This document shows, piece after piece, positions 26,428 to 35,817 of a stretch of DNA of 64,000 nucleotides. Numbering within the stretch: position 1 is the first letter of the stretch; each line of letters begins with the position of its first letter. The position numbers and the translations under genes are program-made. The stretch is from contig NZ_JANADK010000001.1 in assembly GCF_024199795.1 (NCBI RefSeq), forward strand, positions 7,626,001-7,690,000, in the 5' to 3' direction. The notes below the pieces were generated by a model. That model was not told the origin of the DNA, ran no database searches, and was given only the letters and a program-made list of their open reading frames with translations. The stretch is from Bradyrhizobium sp. CCGB01 (GTDB taxonomy: Bacteria; Pseudomonadota; Alphaproteobacteria; Rhizobiales; Xanthobacteraceae).

Positions 26428-28028
26428 CGACGTCCCCGGCCACCACGGACTACGACGTGCTCGTCGTCGGCTTCGGACCGACCGGCGCAGTCGCCACCGG
26501 CCTGCTCGGCCGTCTCGGCCATCGCACGCTCGTCATCGATCGCCTCACCGTCATCTACGACAAGCCACGCGCGATCGCGCTCGACCACGAGATCTTCCGT
26601 CACTTCGACAATATGGGGGTCGCGGAGGCGATCGCACCCTATGTCGAGCCGTTCACCGCCTCCGAGCATTTTGGCGTCGACGGCCAGCTGATCCGTCGCA
26701 TCGACATGGTCGCCAAGCCGTACCCGCTCGGCTACACGCCGAGCATGGTGTTCAGCCAGCCGCCGGTCGAGGCGGAGCTGCGCCGTCACGCCACGGGATT
26801 TTCTTGCGTGCAGGCCGAGCTCGGCGTCGAGCTGGTCAATCTCGAGCAGCGCTCCGACTGCGTCGAGGCAACGCTGAAGGACGCTGGCGGACGATTGCGG
26901 ACGGTGACGACGCGCTACGTTCTCGGCTGCGATGGCGCCACGAGCGCCGTGCGCCAGATGGCCGGGATTGCGCTGGAAGACCTGATCTTCGACGAGCCCT
27001 GGCTCGTGGTCGACGTGCGGGTCGATCATGCCGCGCTCGCAAAGCTGCCGCAAAACTCCGCGCAGTTCTGCAATCCGGCGCGCCCCGTCAGCTTCCTGAT
27101 CGGCCCGGAGAACCATCGGCGCTGGGAGATCATGCTGCTGCCGGGCGAGGACCCGCGGCAGATGGAGCGGCCGGAGAATGTCTGGTCGCTGCTGTCGCCC
27201 TGGCTCACGCCGGAGGACGGCGAGCTGTGGCGAGCGGCGTCCTATCGCTTCCACGCGCTCGTCGCCGCCAACTGGCGCAAGGGGCGCATCATCATTGCCG
27301 GCGATGCCGCACATCAGCAGCCGCCCTTCATCGGCCAGGGCATGTGCCAGGGCCTGCGCGATGCGACGAATCTCGCCTGGAAGCTCGATCGCGTGCTCAA
27401 GGGCACTTCGCCCGACACGCTGCTCGACAGCTACACGGCGGAACGCAAGCAGCACGTCATCGAGCTGACCGGCAAGATCAAGACAATCGGCCAGTCGATC
27501 TGCGAGCGCGATCCGGCGGCAGCGCGGCAGCGCGACGCGCGGATTCTGGCGGAAGGCGGCGGCAAGCCGCTCGCGCTGACGCGGCAGGAGATCATCCCGC
27601 CGCTGCGCGCAGGCTTTCTGTCGGAGCAGGACGGCTCGGCGCGCGGCACGCTGTTTCCGCAGCCACGGATCGCGAGCGGGCGCGAAGCGCGCCTGCTCGA
27701 CCAGGTGACCGGAGCCGGCCTGCGCGTCTTCATCGACGGCCGCCGCGATACATCCGCACTCGCCACGCTCTGCGCCGCGCATCCCGAATTGTCCGCAGCG
27801 ACGATCGCGCCGGCGGGTGCCGGCCAGCCCGGCGCGCTGGAGGAAATCGACGGCGTTCTGGCCGGCTGGTTCGACCGCCATGGCGTCGTCGCCGCGATCG
27901 TGCGGCCTGATCACTACTTGTTTGGAACGGCGCGCAACGCGGCCGAGCTCGGCAGTCTCCTGCGCGAGACCAGTTCGCGCCTGCACGGCCATCACAATCC
28001 GGATTTGAAAATGGAGAAGACAGCATGA
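26424..28028 (+). CDS. FAD-dependent aromatic hydroxylase, MhpA-like
   Basis: A 534-residue flavoprotein monooxygenase of the phenol/3-(3-hydroxyphenyl)propionate hydroxylase type, which inserts one oxygen ortho to a ring hydroxyl. FAD site: VLVVGFGPTGAVATGLLG near residue 12; the DG motif lies in GCDGATSAVRQ; the GD motif is IIAGDAAHQQPPFIGQGMCQ. A thioredoxin-like C-terminal domain (about 420-534) is typical of the family. The start is the ATG that overlaps the preceding stop; a longer upstream reading overlaps the dioxygenase and is not supported. It should make the catechol that the preceding gene cleaves. Confidence 0.9.
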   Translation: MTTSPATTDYDVLVVGFGPTGAVATGLLGRLGHRTLVIDRLTVIYDKPRAIALDHEIFRHFDNMGVAEAIAPYVEPFTASEHFGVDGQLIRRIDMVAKPYPLGYTPSMVFSQPPVEAELRRHATGFSCVQAELGVELVNLEQRSDCVEATLKDAGGRLRTVTTRYVLGCDGATSAVRQMAGIALEDLIFDEPWLVVDVRVDHAALAKLPQNSAQFCNPARPVSFLIGPENHRRWEIMLLPGEDPRQMERPENVWSLLSPWLTPEDGELWRAASYRFHALVAANWRKGRIIIAGDAAHQQPPFIGQGMCQGLRDATNLAWKLDRVLKGTSPDTLLDSYTAERKQHVIELTGKIKTIGQSICERDPAAARQRDARILAEGGGKPLALTRQEIIPPLRAGFLSEQDGSARGTLFPQPRIASGREARLLDQVTGAGLRVFIDGRRDTSALATLCAAHPELSAATIAPAGAGQPGALEEIDGVLAGWFDRHGVVAAIVRPDHYLFGTARNAAELGSLLRETSSRLHGHHNPDLKMEKTA

Positions 28029-28873
28029 GACTCGCGACCGTTAAGATCGACGGACGGACCACCTGGGGCATCGTCGATGGCGACAGTTTCCTCGATGTCG
28101 GCGCCGTGCTCGCCTCCCGCTACGCCGATCTCAGGGCCGCCATCGCCGGCGCGCTCGCAGGCGTCGCGGATGCGAAGTCAAAGGCGGCCGCCACGCCGCT
28201 CGCCGGGCTCACCTGGCTGCCGGTCGTTCCGAACCCGGACAAGATCCTGTGCGTCGGCCTGAACTACGAGACGCACCGGAAGGAGACCGGCCGCCCCGAG
28301 GTCGAACACCCCACCATCTTCTCGCGCTATTCCAACAGTCAGACCGGACATCTGAAGCCCATCATCCGTCCGCGCGTCTCGACCGACCTCGACTTCGAGG
28401 GCGAACTCGCGGTCATCATCGGCAAGGGCGGCCGCTACATCTCGCGCAGCGAGGCGATGGGCCATGTCGCCGGCTATGCCTGCTACAACGACGGCAGCAT
28501 CCGCGATTTCCAGCGCCATACCCACCAGTTCACGCCCGGCAAGAATTTCCCTGATACCGGCGCATTCGGCCCGTGGATGATGACGCCGGACGAGCTCGGC
28601 GAGCTCGCCGAGCTCAAGCTCACCACCCGCCTCAACGGGCAGATCGTGCAGGAAGCGCAGATCAAGCACATGATCTTCGATATTCCGCGCCAGATCGAAT
28701 ATTGCTCGACCTTCACCCGGCTCGAGCCCGGTGACGTCATCGTCAGCGGTACGCCCGGCGGCGTCGGCGCCAAGCGCACACCGCCGCTGTGGATGAAGCC
28801 CGGCGACATCGTCGAAGTCGAGGTCGAGAAGCTCGCCATCCTGCGCAATCCCGTCGTCGACGAGACGCCGTGA
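28025..28873 (+). CDS. Fumarylacetoacetate hydrolase family protein
   Basis: A 282-residue metal-dependent hydrolase/hydratase of the fumarylacetoacetase C-terminal family. The core starts NPDKILCVGLNYETHRKETG; the metal-binding acids fall in STDLDFEGELAVIIG and later AGYACYNDGSIRDFQ; the C-terminal GDVIVSGTPGGVGAKRTPP is the family signature. Members hydrolyse or hydrate ring-cleavage products such as acylpyruvates and 2-oxo-dienoates. Its ATG overlaps the stop of the hydroxylase gene (ATGA), so it belongs to the same pathway as the third step. Confidence 0.92.
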   Translation: MRLATVKIDGRTTWGIVDGDSFLDVGAVLASRYADLRAAIAGALAGVADAKSKAAATPLAGLTWLPVVPNPDKILCVGLNYETHRKETGRPEVEHPTIFSRYSNSQTGHLKPIIRPRVSTDLDFEGELAVIIGKGGRYISRSEAMGHVAGYACYNDGSIRDFQRHTHQFTPGKNFPDTGAFGPWMMTPDELGELAELKLTTRLNGQIVQEAQIKHMIFDIPRQIEYCSTFTRLEPGDVIVSGTPGGVGAKRTPPLWMKPGDIVEVEVEKLAILRNPVVDETP

Positions 28874-28986
28874 CCGATCCGCTCGACACGTCCTTGGACT
28901 CCGGCGGCGGCGAGGCGTGCCTCGTCGAGCCGCCGGGCCGTCGCACCTGATTGGAACGACAAAAAGCAAAAGCAGAGGGGAAACGC

Positions 28987-30312
28987 ATGAGCAACACCGC
29001 AGAGGTCATCACCGGAACGACTGGCCACGCCGAAGCGGCGCCGATCACGCCGGCTTTCCGCAAGCTCGTGGTCGCATCCTCGCTCGGATCGGTGATCGAA
29101 CACTATGATTTCTTCATCTACGCCTTCACCGCGCCCGTCGTGTTCGATCGCTTCTTCTTTCCCAAGATGGATTCGACCGCGAGCATGCTGGCGGTCTATG
29201 CGACGTTCGCCGTCGGCTTCGTCGCCCGCCCGCTCGGCGGCATGGTGTTCGGCCATTACGGCGACCAGCTCGGCCGCAAGGCGATGCTGACGATCACCTT
29301 CGTGCTGATGGGCGTCGCAAGTTTCCTGATCGGCTGCCTGCCAAGCTATGATTCGATCGGGCTTCTGGCGCCGATCGCACTGGTCGCCTTGCGCTTCGTG
29401 CAGGGCTTTGCCTTCGGCGGCGAGTACATGAACGCGGTGTCGCTGACGCTGGAGAATGCACCTTCGGCAAGGCGCGGCTTCTTCGCCTCTTTCGTCAACG
29501 CGTCGGGTCCGATCGGCGTGATCCTGGCGTCCGGCTTCATCGCGCTGCTCGGCTTCGTCTCGACCCCGCAGGATTTCGCGCAATGGGTCTGGCGCGTGCC
29601 CTTCGTGCTCAGCCTGGTGCTGGTGGCGCTCGGAACCTACATCCGCCTCCAGGTCGATGAGTCGACCTTGTTCAAGGCGGTACAGGCCTCGGCCGCGCGG
29701 CCGAAGGCACCGCTGCTCGAGGTGGCGCGGTCGTGGAAGACATCGGTGCTGTTCGGCTGTCTCGCCAACATGGCACACAGCACGTTCCAGTACATGAGCA
29801 CGGTCTTCGTGCTCGGTTATGCCGTCAAGATGCTGGGCATGGCACAGTCCAGCGTCACCTTCGGCACAATGATCGCCAATGTGCTGGAGATGTGCATGGT
29901 GCCGCTGATCGCGAGCTATTCAGACCGCTTCGGTCGCCGCCCGTTCATCGCACTCGGCATCCTGCTGGCGGCGGCCTGGTACCCGATCTACTTCCAGCTC
30001 GTCGCGACCAAGGATCCGACGCTGCTGATCATGGGCCTCGTCGTCTCGATCGGAATCATCCACGCGCTGATGTTCGCGCCGGAAGCAGCCTTCACGGCAG
30101 AGCTGTTTCCGACCGAAGTCCGCGTCAGTGGCTCTTCCCTCGGCAAGCAGCTCGGCATCATCCTGGGCGGCGGCATCGCGCCCCTGGTCGGCACCGCCCT
30201 GATGGGATCGAGCGGCAGCTTCACCCCCGTGATCCTCTATTTCGAGGCGATCGCGGCCTGCGCCTTCATCGGCATCCTGCTCGCCCCGGAAAGTGCGAAA
30301 CGTACATTGTAG
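28987..30312 (+). CDS. MFS transporter, metabolite:proton symporter family
   Basis: A 441-residue, 12-helix inner-membrane transporter of the MHS branch (relatives of KgtP, ShiA and proline/betaine symporters). The first helix region SSLGSVIEHYDFFIYAFTAP is diagnostic of MHS. FVARPLGGMVFGHYGDQLGRK is the loop 2-3 motif and DRFGRRPFIALG the loop 8-9 counterpart. GAGGGGAA precedes the ATG; I chose it over an in-frame start 12 codons upstream. It lies 113 nt after the hydrolase gene and probably imports the aromatic substrate or an organic acid for that operon. Confidence 0.92.
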   Translation: MSNTAEVITGTTGHAEAAPITPAFRKLVVASSLGSVIEHYDFFIYAFTAPVVFDRFFFPKMDSTASMLAVYATFAVGFVARPLGGMVFGHYGDQLGRKAMLTITFVLMGVASFLIGCLPSYDSIGLLAPIALVALRFVQGFAFGGEYMNAVSLTLENAPSARRGFFASFVNASGPIGVILASGFIALLGFVSTPQDFAQWVWRVPFVLSLVLVALGTYIRLQVDESTLFKAVQASAARPKAPLLEVARSWKTSVLFGCLANMAHSTFQYMSTVFVLGYAVKMLGMAQSSVTFGTMIANVLEMCMVPLIASYSDRFGRRPFIALGILLAAAWYPIYFQLVATKDPTLLIMGLVVSIGIIHALMFAPEAAFTAELFPTEVRVSGSSLGKQLGIILGGGIAPLVGTALMGSSGSFTPVILYFEAIAACAFIGILLAPESAKRTL

Positions 30313-30425
30313 GCACGACACAAGGCTGACCGGAATTTGCATCTCGCCAGCCCCGGCGTCTGGCGCTTACGATCCCCTGGCGACGAATCGACAAGCCTTG
30401 TCGACAGTCCTTGGGGAACCCGGCA

Positions 30426-31499
30426 ATGGGACCGAGATGTCTTGCCATCGCAGCCTTCGCGGCTGTTGCCTTCTTCGTTATGGCGCCCGCGATCGGACAG
30501 CAGGGTCCGCTCGCGACGCGGCAAGCGGAGGCACTCGCCGCCTATGACCGCGCGCTCGGCGATTTCAAATCCATCCTTGCCGAGCGGCGCCGCCAGATCG
30601 AAGCGAAGCAACCGCTGCCGAACCTGCCGGGACAGGCAATTTATCTGGCGCGTGTTGCCGTCATCAGCAGCTACAAGGATCTCACCGACGCCATGCCGTC
30701 GCGGATCGGCCGGCCCAACAAGTTCGAGATACCACCGGCCTATTTCGACGCGGACATCGAGCCGCTGATCGACGAATATTCAAAACTGTTCGACATCATG
30801 GAGGCGCCGCCCGCGGGTGCGCAGGACTCGGCGACGCCGTTCAAGGACGTCGTCGATCTCGCCGTCGCGATTGCGCGCGCCAAAGGGCTTGCACCGGCTC
30901 ACGCCGAAGCTGCCGGCCGGATCAGCCTCGGGCTGTTCTTCGCCGAGACCAACGGCAAGCAGAATGTCCGCAACGGACGTTCGAACACCTACATGGGCAG
31001 CTTCCAGACCGGACCGTCCGAGGACCGCAACGGCCGCAGGAAATGGGAGGCGATCAAGCCCGAAATCGCGGCAGCCGATCCGGGGCTGAACGCGCGCGAC
31101 GACAAGGAAGAGGCGCGCGCCCGCGGCACCGATCACCGCTTCAACCACTGGACCAACGTGCGCGACGGCCTGATGAACGCGCACGCGGATGTCTTCCGGG
31201 AGATCCCGGGAATCGTGAAGACGTTGCCCGACCCGATCGACCAGATGAAGCTGTTCGAATTGATCCAGATCGTTCCCACCCCGACGCGGTCCGCGCTCAA
31301 ATCGGGCGATCTCCTGAACTACAGGGTGTCCAGCCCCACGATCATGAAGCACCTGCGCAACAACAGCATCTTCGCATTCGGACAGGCTGATCGGGCGAGA
31401 ACATCGGCAAGCTTCCGAGAGATCCTCGCCGCGATGTGGCTGTTCAACCGGAAGTTCGAGAAGGCGATGGCGAAGTACGCGGAGATCAAGCCGCGCTAG
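30426..31499 (+). CDS. Secreted hypothetical protein, possible transglycosylase-like fold
   Basis: A 357-residue protein with an N-terminal signal peptide (CLAIAAFAAVAFFVMAPAIG). I do not recognise the family. Notable segments are ISLGLFFAETNGKQNVRNG followed by NTYMGSFQTGPSEDRNGRRKW near the middle; a Glu in a hydrophobic helix followed shortly by a G-S-F-Q turn recalls lytic transglycosylases, but the match is weak. The C-terminal part contains NNSIFAFGQADRAR. A GGGAAC site lies before the ATG. It is convergent with the cytochrome peroxidase gene, and likely periplasmic. Confidence 0.7.
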   Translation: MGPRCLAIAAFAAVAFFVMAPAIGQQGPLATRQAEALAAYDRALGDFKSILAERRRQIEAKQPLPNLPGQAIYLARVAVISSYKDLTDAMPSRIGRPNKFEIPPAYFDADIEPLIDEYSKLFDIMEAPPAGAQDSATPFKDVVDLAVAIARAKGLAPAHAEAAGRISLGLFFAETNGKQNVRNGRSNTYMGSFQTGPSEDRNGRRKWEAIKPEIAAADPGLNARDDKEEARARGTDHRFNHWTNVRDGLMNAHADVFREIPGIVKTLPDPIDQMKLFELIQIVPTPTRSALKSGDLLNYRVSSPTIMKHLRNNSIFAFGQADRARTSASFREILAAMWLFNRKFEKAMAKYAEIKPR

Positions 31500-31524
31500 G
31501 CTCCACCGCCGCTGGACGAGCTTT

Positions 31525-32871
31525 CTAGTTCTCCACCTTGTAGCCGTCCGTCAGGGTTTTCAGGAATGCGATGATGTCGGCCTCGTCCTGCTCGGTCATC
31601 GCCGGCTTGTCGCCGGGGTGACGATCGAACGGCGGATCGGTGACATCGACATTGGCATGATATTTTTGCGGCAGGTCATCGTATTTCCGCACCGTGCCGT
31701 CGGCGGCATGCGGAAACACTTTCTCCGGGTTCGTATCGCGAAAGTTGTAGAAATCGAGCACCTGCTCGAGGCTGCGGAAGACGCCGTTGTGGAAGAAGGC
31801 GTGGCGCGTCGCCGTGTTGCGCAGCGTCGGCGTCAGGAACATGCCGCAATATTGCGTCTGCTCGGGGATGTCGGTGCGGTGCGGACCGCAGACGCCGAGA
31901 TCGAAATGATCAGGGTCGCGGTTACCGGCGAGCGCGGCATTGCGCGGCGCGCCGAGGGCCTCGTACTGGTGATCGGTGAACAGCGGCGGCAGGCCGTCGC
32001 GGGTCGGCGCCGAGGTGTGGCAACCGGCGCAATTGGCCTTGTCAGGATCGTTGAAGGCTTGCAGGCCGCGCAGCTCGCTTTCGGACAGCCGCGCCTTGCC
32101 TTCGAGCCAGTAGTCGTACTTGCTGGTGTAGGGATGGAAGCTCGGCTCCTCGACCTGATAGCGCGCGACGGCAAACATGGCCTCCGCGATCAGGAGCCGC
32201 TGATTTCTGATCACACCTGCGCCGAACAGCTCGACGAAGCGGTTGGCGTAAGGCACGTGGCGCAGCTTGTCCGCGACGATCTCGTCGCTGCCGCCGTCCA
32301 TCTCGTTGGGATCGAGCAGCGGAAACAGCGCCTGGTCCTGAAGCGTGTCGGCGCGGCCGTCCCAGAACAAGCCGCCTTGCGGCACGATGTTCGCCGACGC
32401 GCCGGTGCCGCCTGCGGTCTTCGTCGTGCGCGCGGCTTGCTGGCCGATTGCGGCCATCTGCGCGAGATCGACGATGTTGTCGTCGTCGCCCTTGTCGGGG
32501 CCGATGCTGAAGTTCGGATGGCGATCGAGATAGGTCAGCGACGGCACCGCGCGCGCGCCTTGCCGCGACAGGGTGGCGCCGCCGAGCATCACCGGCCCGT
32601 CATTGGGCGGGCCGTAGGCATGATCCGGGCTGTGACAGGAGGCGCAGGAGAGCGCGCCGGACGAGGACAGCGAGGCGTCGTAGAAGATTTCCTTGCCGAG
32701 TTGCGCCATCGAAGACAACGGCGCGACGGGCGGACGCATGAGGCGAACCGGATTCGGGTTCATGCCCGGCTGGTTTGTCTCCGCGCGTCCTTGCGCCCCG
32801 GCAGCAAAGACGGCGCCGGCCAGACAGAGCAGGCCGGCGCCGAGAAGCCACATGGTGCGGCTGTTCATCAA
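31525..32871 (-). CDS. Dihaem cytochrome c peroxidase/MauG family protein
   Basis: A 448-residue periplasmic protein with an N-terminal signal peptide (WLLGAGLLCLAGAVFAAG). It has two CxxCH haem-binding sites, Cys76-x2-Cys79-His80 (SCASCHSPDHAYG) and Cys281-x2-Cys284-His285 (NCAGCHTSAPT), the arrangement of bacterial dihaem peroxidases and MauG-like oxidases. GLFWDGRADTLQDQ and LRNTATRHAFFHNGVF are family motifs. Length is longer than classic CcpA (about 330), more like the MauG/YhjA-like branch. It lies 14 nt after the phosphoesterase gene on the same strand, so the two probably form one transcript. Confidence 0.9.
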   Translation of the reverse strand: MMNSRTMWLLGAGLLCLAGAVFAAGAQGRAETNQPGMNPNPVRLMRPPVAPLSSMAQLGKEIFYDASLSSSGALSCASCHSPDHAYGPPNDGPVMLGGATLSRQGARAVPSLTYLDRHPNFSIGPDKGDDDNIVDLAQMAAIGQQAARTTKTAGGTGASANIVPQGGLFWDGRADTLQDQALFPLLDPNEMDGGSDEIVADKLRHVPYANRFVELFGAGVIRNQRLLIAEAMFAVARYQVEEPSFHPYTSKYDYWLEGKARLSESELRGLQAFNDPDKANCAGCHTSAPTRDGLPPLFTDHQYEALGAPRNAALAGNRDPDHFDLGVCGPHRTDIPEQTQYCGMFLTPTLRNTATRHAFFHNGVFRSLEQVLDFYNFRDTNPEKVFPHAADGTVRKYDDLPQKYHANVDVTDPPFDRHPGDKPAMTEQDEADIIAFLKTLTDGYKVEN

Positions 32872-32885
32872 AGCGTCCCGTTGGA

Positions 32886-34604
32886 CTAGTGGTGGTGATG
32901 CTCGTCCGGCGGGCTGGTGATCACCGTGCCGGAGGTCGGATCGAGGAACAGCGCGTCCGTGCGGTAGTCGTGGCTGTGATCATGATCGAAATCGAACAGG
33001 TCGATGATCGAGCCGGCGCTGGCGTCGAACGAGCCGCCGCCGAGGCGCTGGCCGCGCAGCCAATTGTCCTCGATGAACCGCACCACGGAGGCCTGCGAGA
33101 TGTAGGTGCTGCTCACGTGGTTGGTTTTGGCGTAGGGCGAGACCACGATGAAGGGAATGCGCGTGCCCGGACCGCAGCGGCCGTTCACCGGCTTGCCAAC
33201 CAGGCCCTTCGGCGCAGGCTGCTTGTTGGGACCGAGGCCGCAAAGGCCCGGACCGTTGACCTGATCCGCGGTTGCGTCATACGAGGCGCTCTTCGGCGCG
33301 ACATACTGGTGATCGTACCAGCCGTCGGAGTCGTCATAGGTGATGATGACGGCGGTCTCACGCCATTCCGGCTGCTTCTGGAGGAAGTTGATCAGCTCGA
33401 CATTGCCGGCCTGCTCATCGAGCGGATCGGAGTTGCCGGCGTGACCGTCCTGGTAGGCCGACATCTTGATGTAGGAGACGGCGGGGAAATTGCCGGCCTT
33501 CACCGCGGCGTAGAAGTCCTCGACATCGTAGCCGTGGTTGGCCGGATCGACCTTGCCGTTGAGATCATAGGTATGGCCGACCGCACGCACCGAGCTCGGA
33601 CGCGCGTGGGTCGGGTTGGCGGTCGACTTGTAGTACTGGAACCAGGCGTGATGCGGGATGTAGTCCACGACGGTGCCGTTGACGTTGCTCGAGAAGGTGC
33701 TGCGGCCGCAGCCGGTGGTGCCGTTGGCGTTCTTGAGCGTCAGGTCGAAGCCGCCCATGAAGCTGCCCCAGCTGATGTGCTCGGCGTTGAGCAGGTCGCC
33801 GATGTTCTTGCCGTCCATCAGGATGGTGCTGGTCGTGCTCGAGCAGGGATCGTTGCCCGGATCGGTGTCGCCGATCAGCGTCAGGCCGCCCTGGCCGTCG
33901 GCGATCGACGATGACGTGCCGACGATGTTCTGCACGCCGTTGGTCTGGCCGGAAATCACCTCGAGCATGCCCGGCGTCGACGGGCCGAAGGTGTCGGTCC
34001 AGGCATTGTCGCTCATGGCGAAGTGCTGGGCGTAATTCCAGAACGCCGTGACGGTGTTGCCGTCGAAATAGCCCATGACCTGGCCGTTGGTGCCGAACGC
34101 GCCGGCGCCGCCGGCGGTGCCGCGGCCGGTGAATTTCGGGAACAGATCTTCCTTGCCGTTGTCCACGGCCTGCTGCTCGGGCGTGTAGGAATGATTCTGC
34201 GAGCGCGTGTTGGCCTGGGTGCGGTCGAGACGGAACGGGGCCGTCGCGCCGGTGCCGTTGGCCGGGCTGTTGTTCGGATTGTTGACCAGCAGGTTCGCCG
34301 TGACGAGGTTGTTCACCTTCGGCGTATGCGGCTTCGGCACGAACGGGATCGAGCCCGACGGATTGGCCGCGTTCGGATAGGTCGCGAAGTAATGGTCGAA
34401 CGAGCGGTTCTCGTTGAAGATGATCACGAGATGCTTGATCGGCGTCTCGGTGTGGATGTCATGCGGATGACGGTGATGACCGCGGTCCTGATCCCGCCCG
34501 TGGTCGCCGTCCCGGCCGAAATCGTCCGCGTGGACGGGAATGCTGCACGCAAGTGCCGTCGCGGCCGCGAAAAACGCGACCGTCGTCAGAAATCTGGATC
34601 TCAT
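32886..34604 (-). CDS. Phosphoesterase family protein (acid phosphatase/phospholipase C type), His-rich
   Basis: A 572-residue exported metal-dependent phosphoesterase. A signal peptide (about 1-26, LTTVAFFAAATALACSIPVHA) is followed by a His/Asp-rich stretch (about 29-52). The catalytic metal-binding core begins HLVIIFNENRSFDHYF (about 58-73), the hallmark of phosphatidylcholine/acid phosphatase-like phosphoesterases. Later parts include TYDDSDGWYDHQY and RIPFIVVSPYAK. The C-terminus ends DEHHHH after DFDHDHSHDYR. The His-rich ends may bind metals. It may be the first gene of a pair with the cytochrome peroxidase. It could release phosphate or cleave a phosphodiester; the substrate is unknown. 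Confidence 0.88.
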   Translation of the reverse strand: MRSRFLTTVAFFAAATALACSIPVHADDFGRDGDHGRDQDRGHHRHPHDIHTETPIKHLVIIFNENRSFDHYFATYPNAANPSGSIPFVPKPHTPKVNNLVTANLLVNNPNNSPANGTGATAPFRLDRTQANTRSQNHSYTPEQQAVDNGKEDLFPKFTGRGTAGGAGAFGTNGQVMGYFDGNTVTAFWNYAQHFAMSDNAWTDTFGPSTPGMLEVISGQTNGVQNIVGTSSSIADGQGGLTLIGDTDPGNDPCSSTTSTILMDGKNIGDLLNAEHISWGSFMGGFDLTLKNANGTTGCGRSTFSSNVNGTVVDYIPHHAWFQYYKSTANPTHARPSSVRAVGHTYDLNGKVDPANHGYDVEDFYAAVKAGNFPAVSYIKMSAYQDGHAGNSDPLDEQAGNVELINFLQKQPEWRETAVIITYDDSDGWYDHQYVAPKSASYDATADQVNGPGLCGLGPNKQPAPKGLVGKPVNGRCGPGTRIPFIVVSPYAKTNHVSSTYISQASVVRFIEDNWLRGQRLGGGSFDASAGSIIDLFDFDHDHSHDYRTDALFLDPTSGTVITSPPDEHHHH

Positions 34605-34792
34605 TGTTCTGTTGCCCCGAAGGAATTGACGCCGACCTTCGGGAGATTAACGGCGCGCGATGACAGAGCCGTGTCAGTTTGACGCACAGGACAATTTGCG
34701 CAGTTGATCAGACAAGATTTCTCACACTGGCCGAATCGATCGCGAGCCGCACGCGATACGAGGCTGCGGCGCAAGCTCAAGACTCCGCGCCG

Positions 34793-35584
34793 TTACTCAG
34801 TCCGGATCGGCGTGTCCTTCAGGCCGTTATTGTCATAGGCCTTGCGCAGCGTGCCGTTGGTCGTCGCGTCCGTCATGAATTTGGTGACGAAGGTCAATGC
34901 CTGGCTGTGGCCGAGCGGCACGGCGACGGCCGTCAGCGTCTTCTTGAACGTCTCGTCCAGCACCCGTGTGCCGGGAATCTTCTGCGCCATCTTGTTGAGC
35001 TGGTCGCGCGACAGCGCGAAGGCGTCGATCTCGCCGGCTTTGAGCAAACCGAAGATCTCGTCATAGGTTTGGTAGCCCGTGACTTTCGCATTCTTCAGAT
35101 GCGCGATGGCGCCACGCATGGTGGTCGTGGCGTTGACGGCCGCCACCTTGATGCCCGCCTGGTCGAGCGTGGCGAAATTGGTGACGTTCGAACCCGGTTT
35201 GACGATGTAGGTGGCGTCGGCGACCTCGTAGATCGGGCCGAACATCATCCTGGTCTCGCGCTCGGGGTCCTTGGGGAGCCAGGTGACGTCCCATGTCCCC
35301 TTGCCGGCCGCTTCGGTGATCTGCCCGGAGTTCTGGTGCACGACATATTCGACGGGGACGCCGAGCTGGGCGGCCATCTCCTTGCCGAGATCGACCGGCA
35401 CGCCGGCGTATCCCGCCTCGGTCTTGGTTGACCAGAACGCACCGCCCGCGGGGCTGATCGCGATCGCGACCCGCAGCTTGCCGGTCGGCGCGATGTCGTC
35501 CTTCAAACCATCGGCTAGCGCTGGCATGGCGACCAAAGCCGCAAGAACGAGACCGGCAAGAGCCGATTGGACGAGCGTTGGCAT
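34793..35584 (-). CDS. Amino-acid-type ABC transporter substrate-binding protein, orphan
   Basis: A 263-residue periplasmic solute-binding protein of family 3. The signal peptide is QSALAGLVLAALVAMPALA. The mature part has the core KLRVAISPAGGAFWSTK-like strand, AGYAGVPVDLGKEMAAQLG and VTWLPKDPERETRMMFG, typical of polar-amino-acid binding proteins. No permease or ATPase lies next to it, so it either works with a transporter elsewhere or acts as a sensor component. The neighbouring RND genes run the other way. Confidence 0.88.
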   Translation of the reverse strand: MPTLVQSALAGLVLAALVAMPALADGLKDDIAPTGKLRVAIAISPAGGAFWSTKTEAGYAGVPVDLGKEMAAQLGVPVEYVVHQNSGQITEAAGKGTWDVTWLPKDPERETRMMFGPIYEVADATYIVKPGSNVTNFATLDQAGIKVAAVNATTTMRGAIAHLKNAKVTGYQTYDEIFGLLKAGEIDAFALSRDQLNKMAQKIPGTRVLDETFKKTLTAVAVPLGHSQALTFVTKFMTDATTNGTLRKAYDNNGLKDTPIRTE

Positions 35585-35817
35585 GTCATGTTCTCCTCAC
35601 CTTTTCTTCTTCGATGCCTCGCGCTGCGTCACTCGGCCTTTGACACAATTCTGGCCGATCGTGCGCTCGGTGAAAAGCGGTTTGTCATGACAAATCCGTC
35701 AAAGGCCACAGCGGCGTTTGCAGTGCAAGGCCGGCGACCGCCATGGCTATGGTGTTCCACGGCCGGGCATTTGTTGATAGCCTGCCGCACCGACAGACAA
35801 TAATCGGGGGCCACCGA

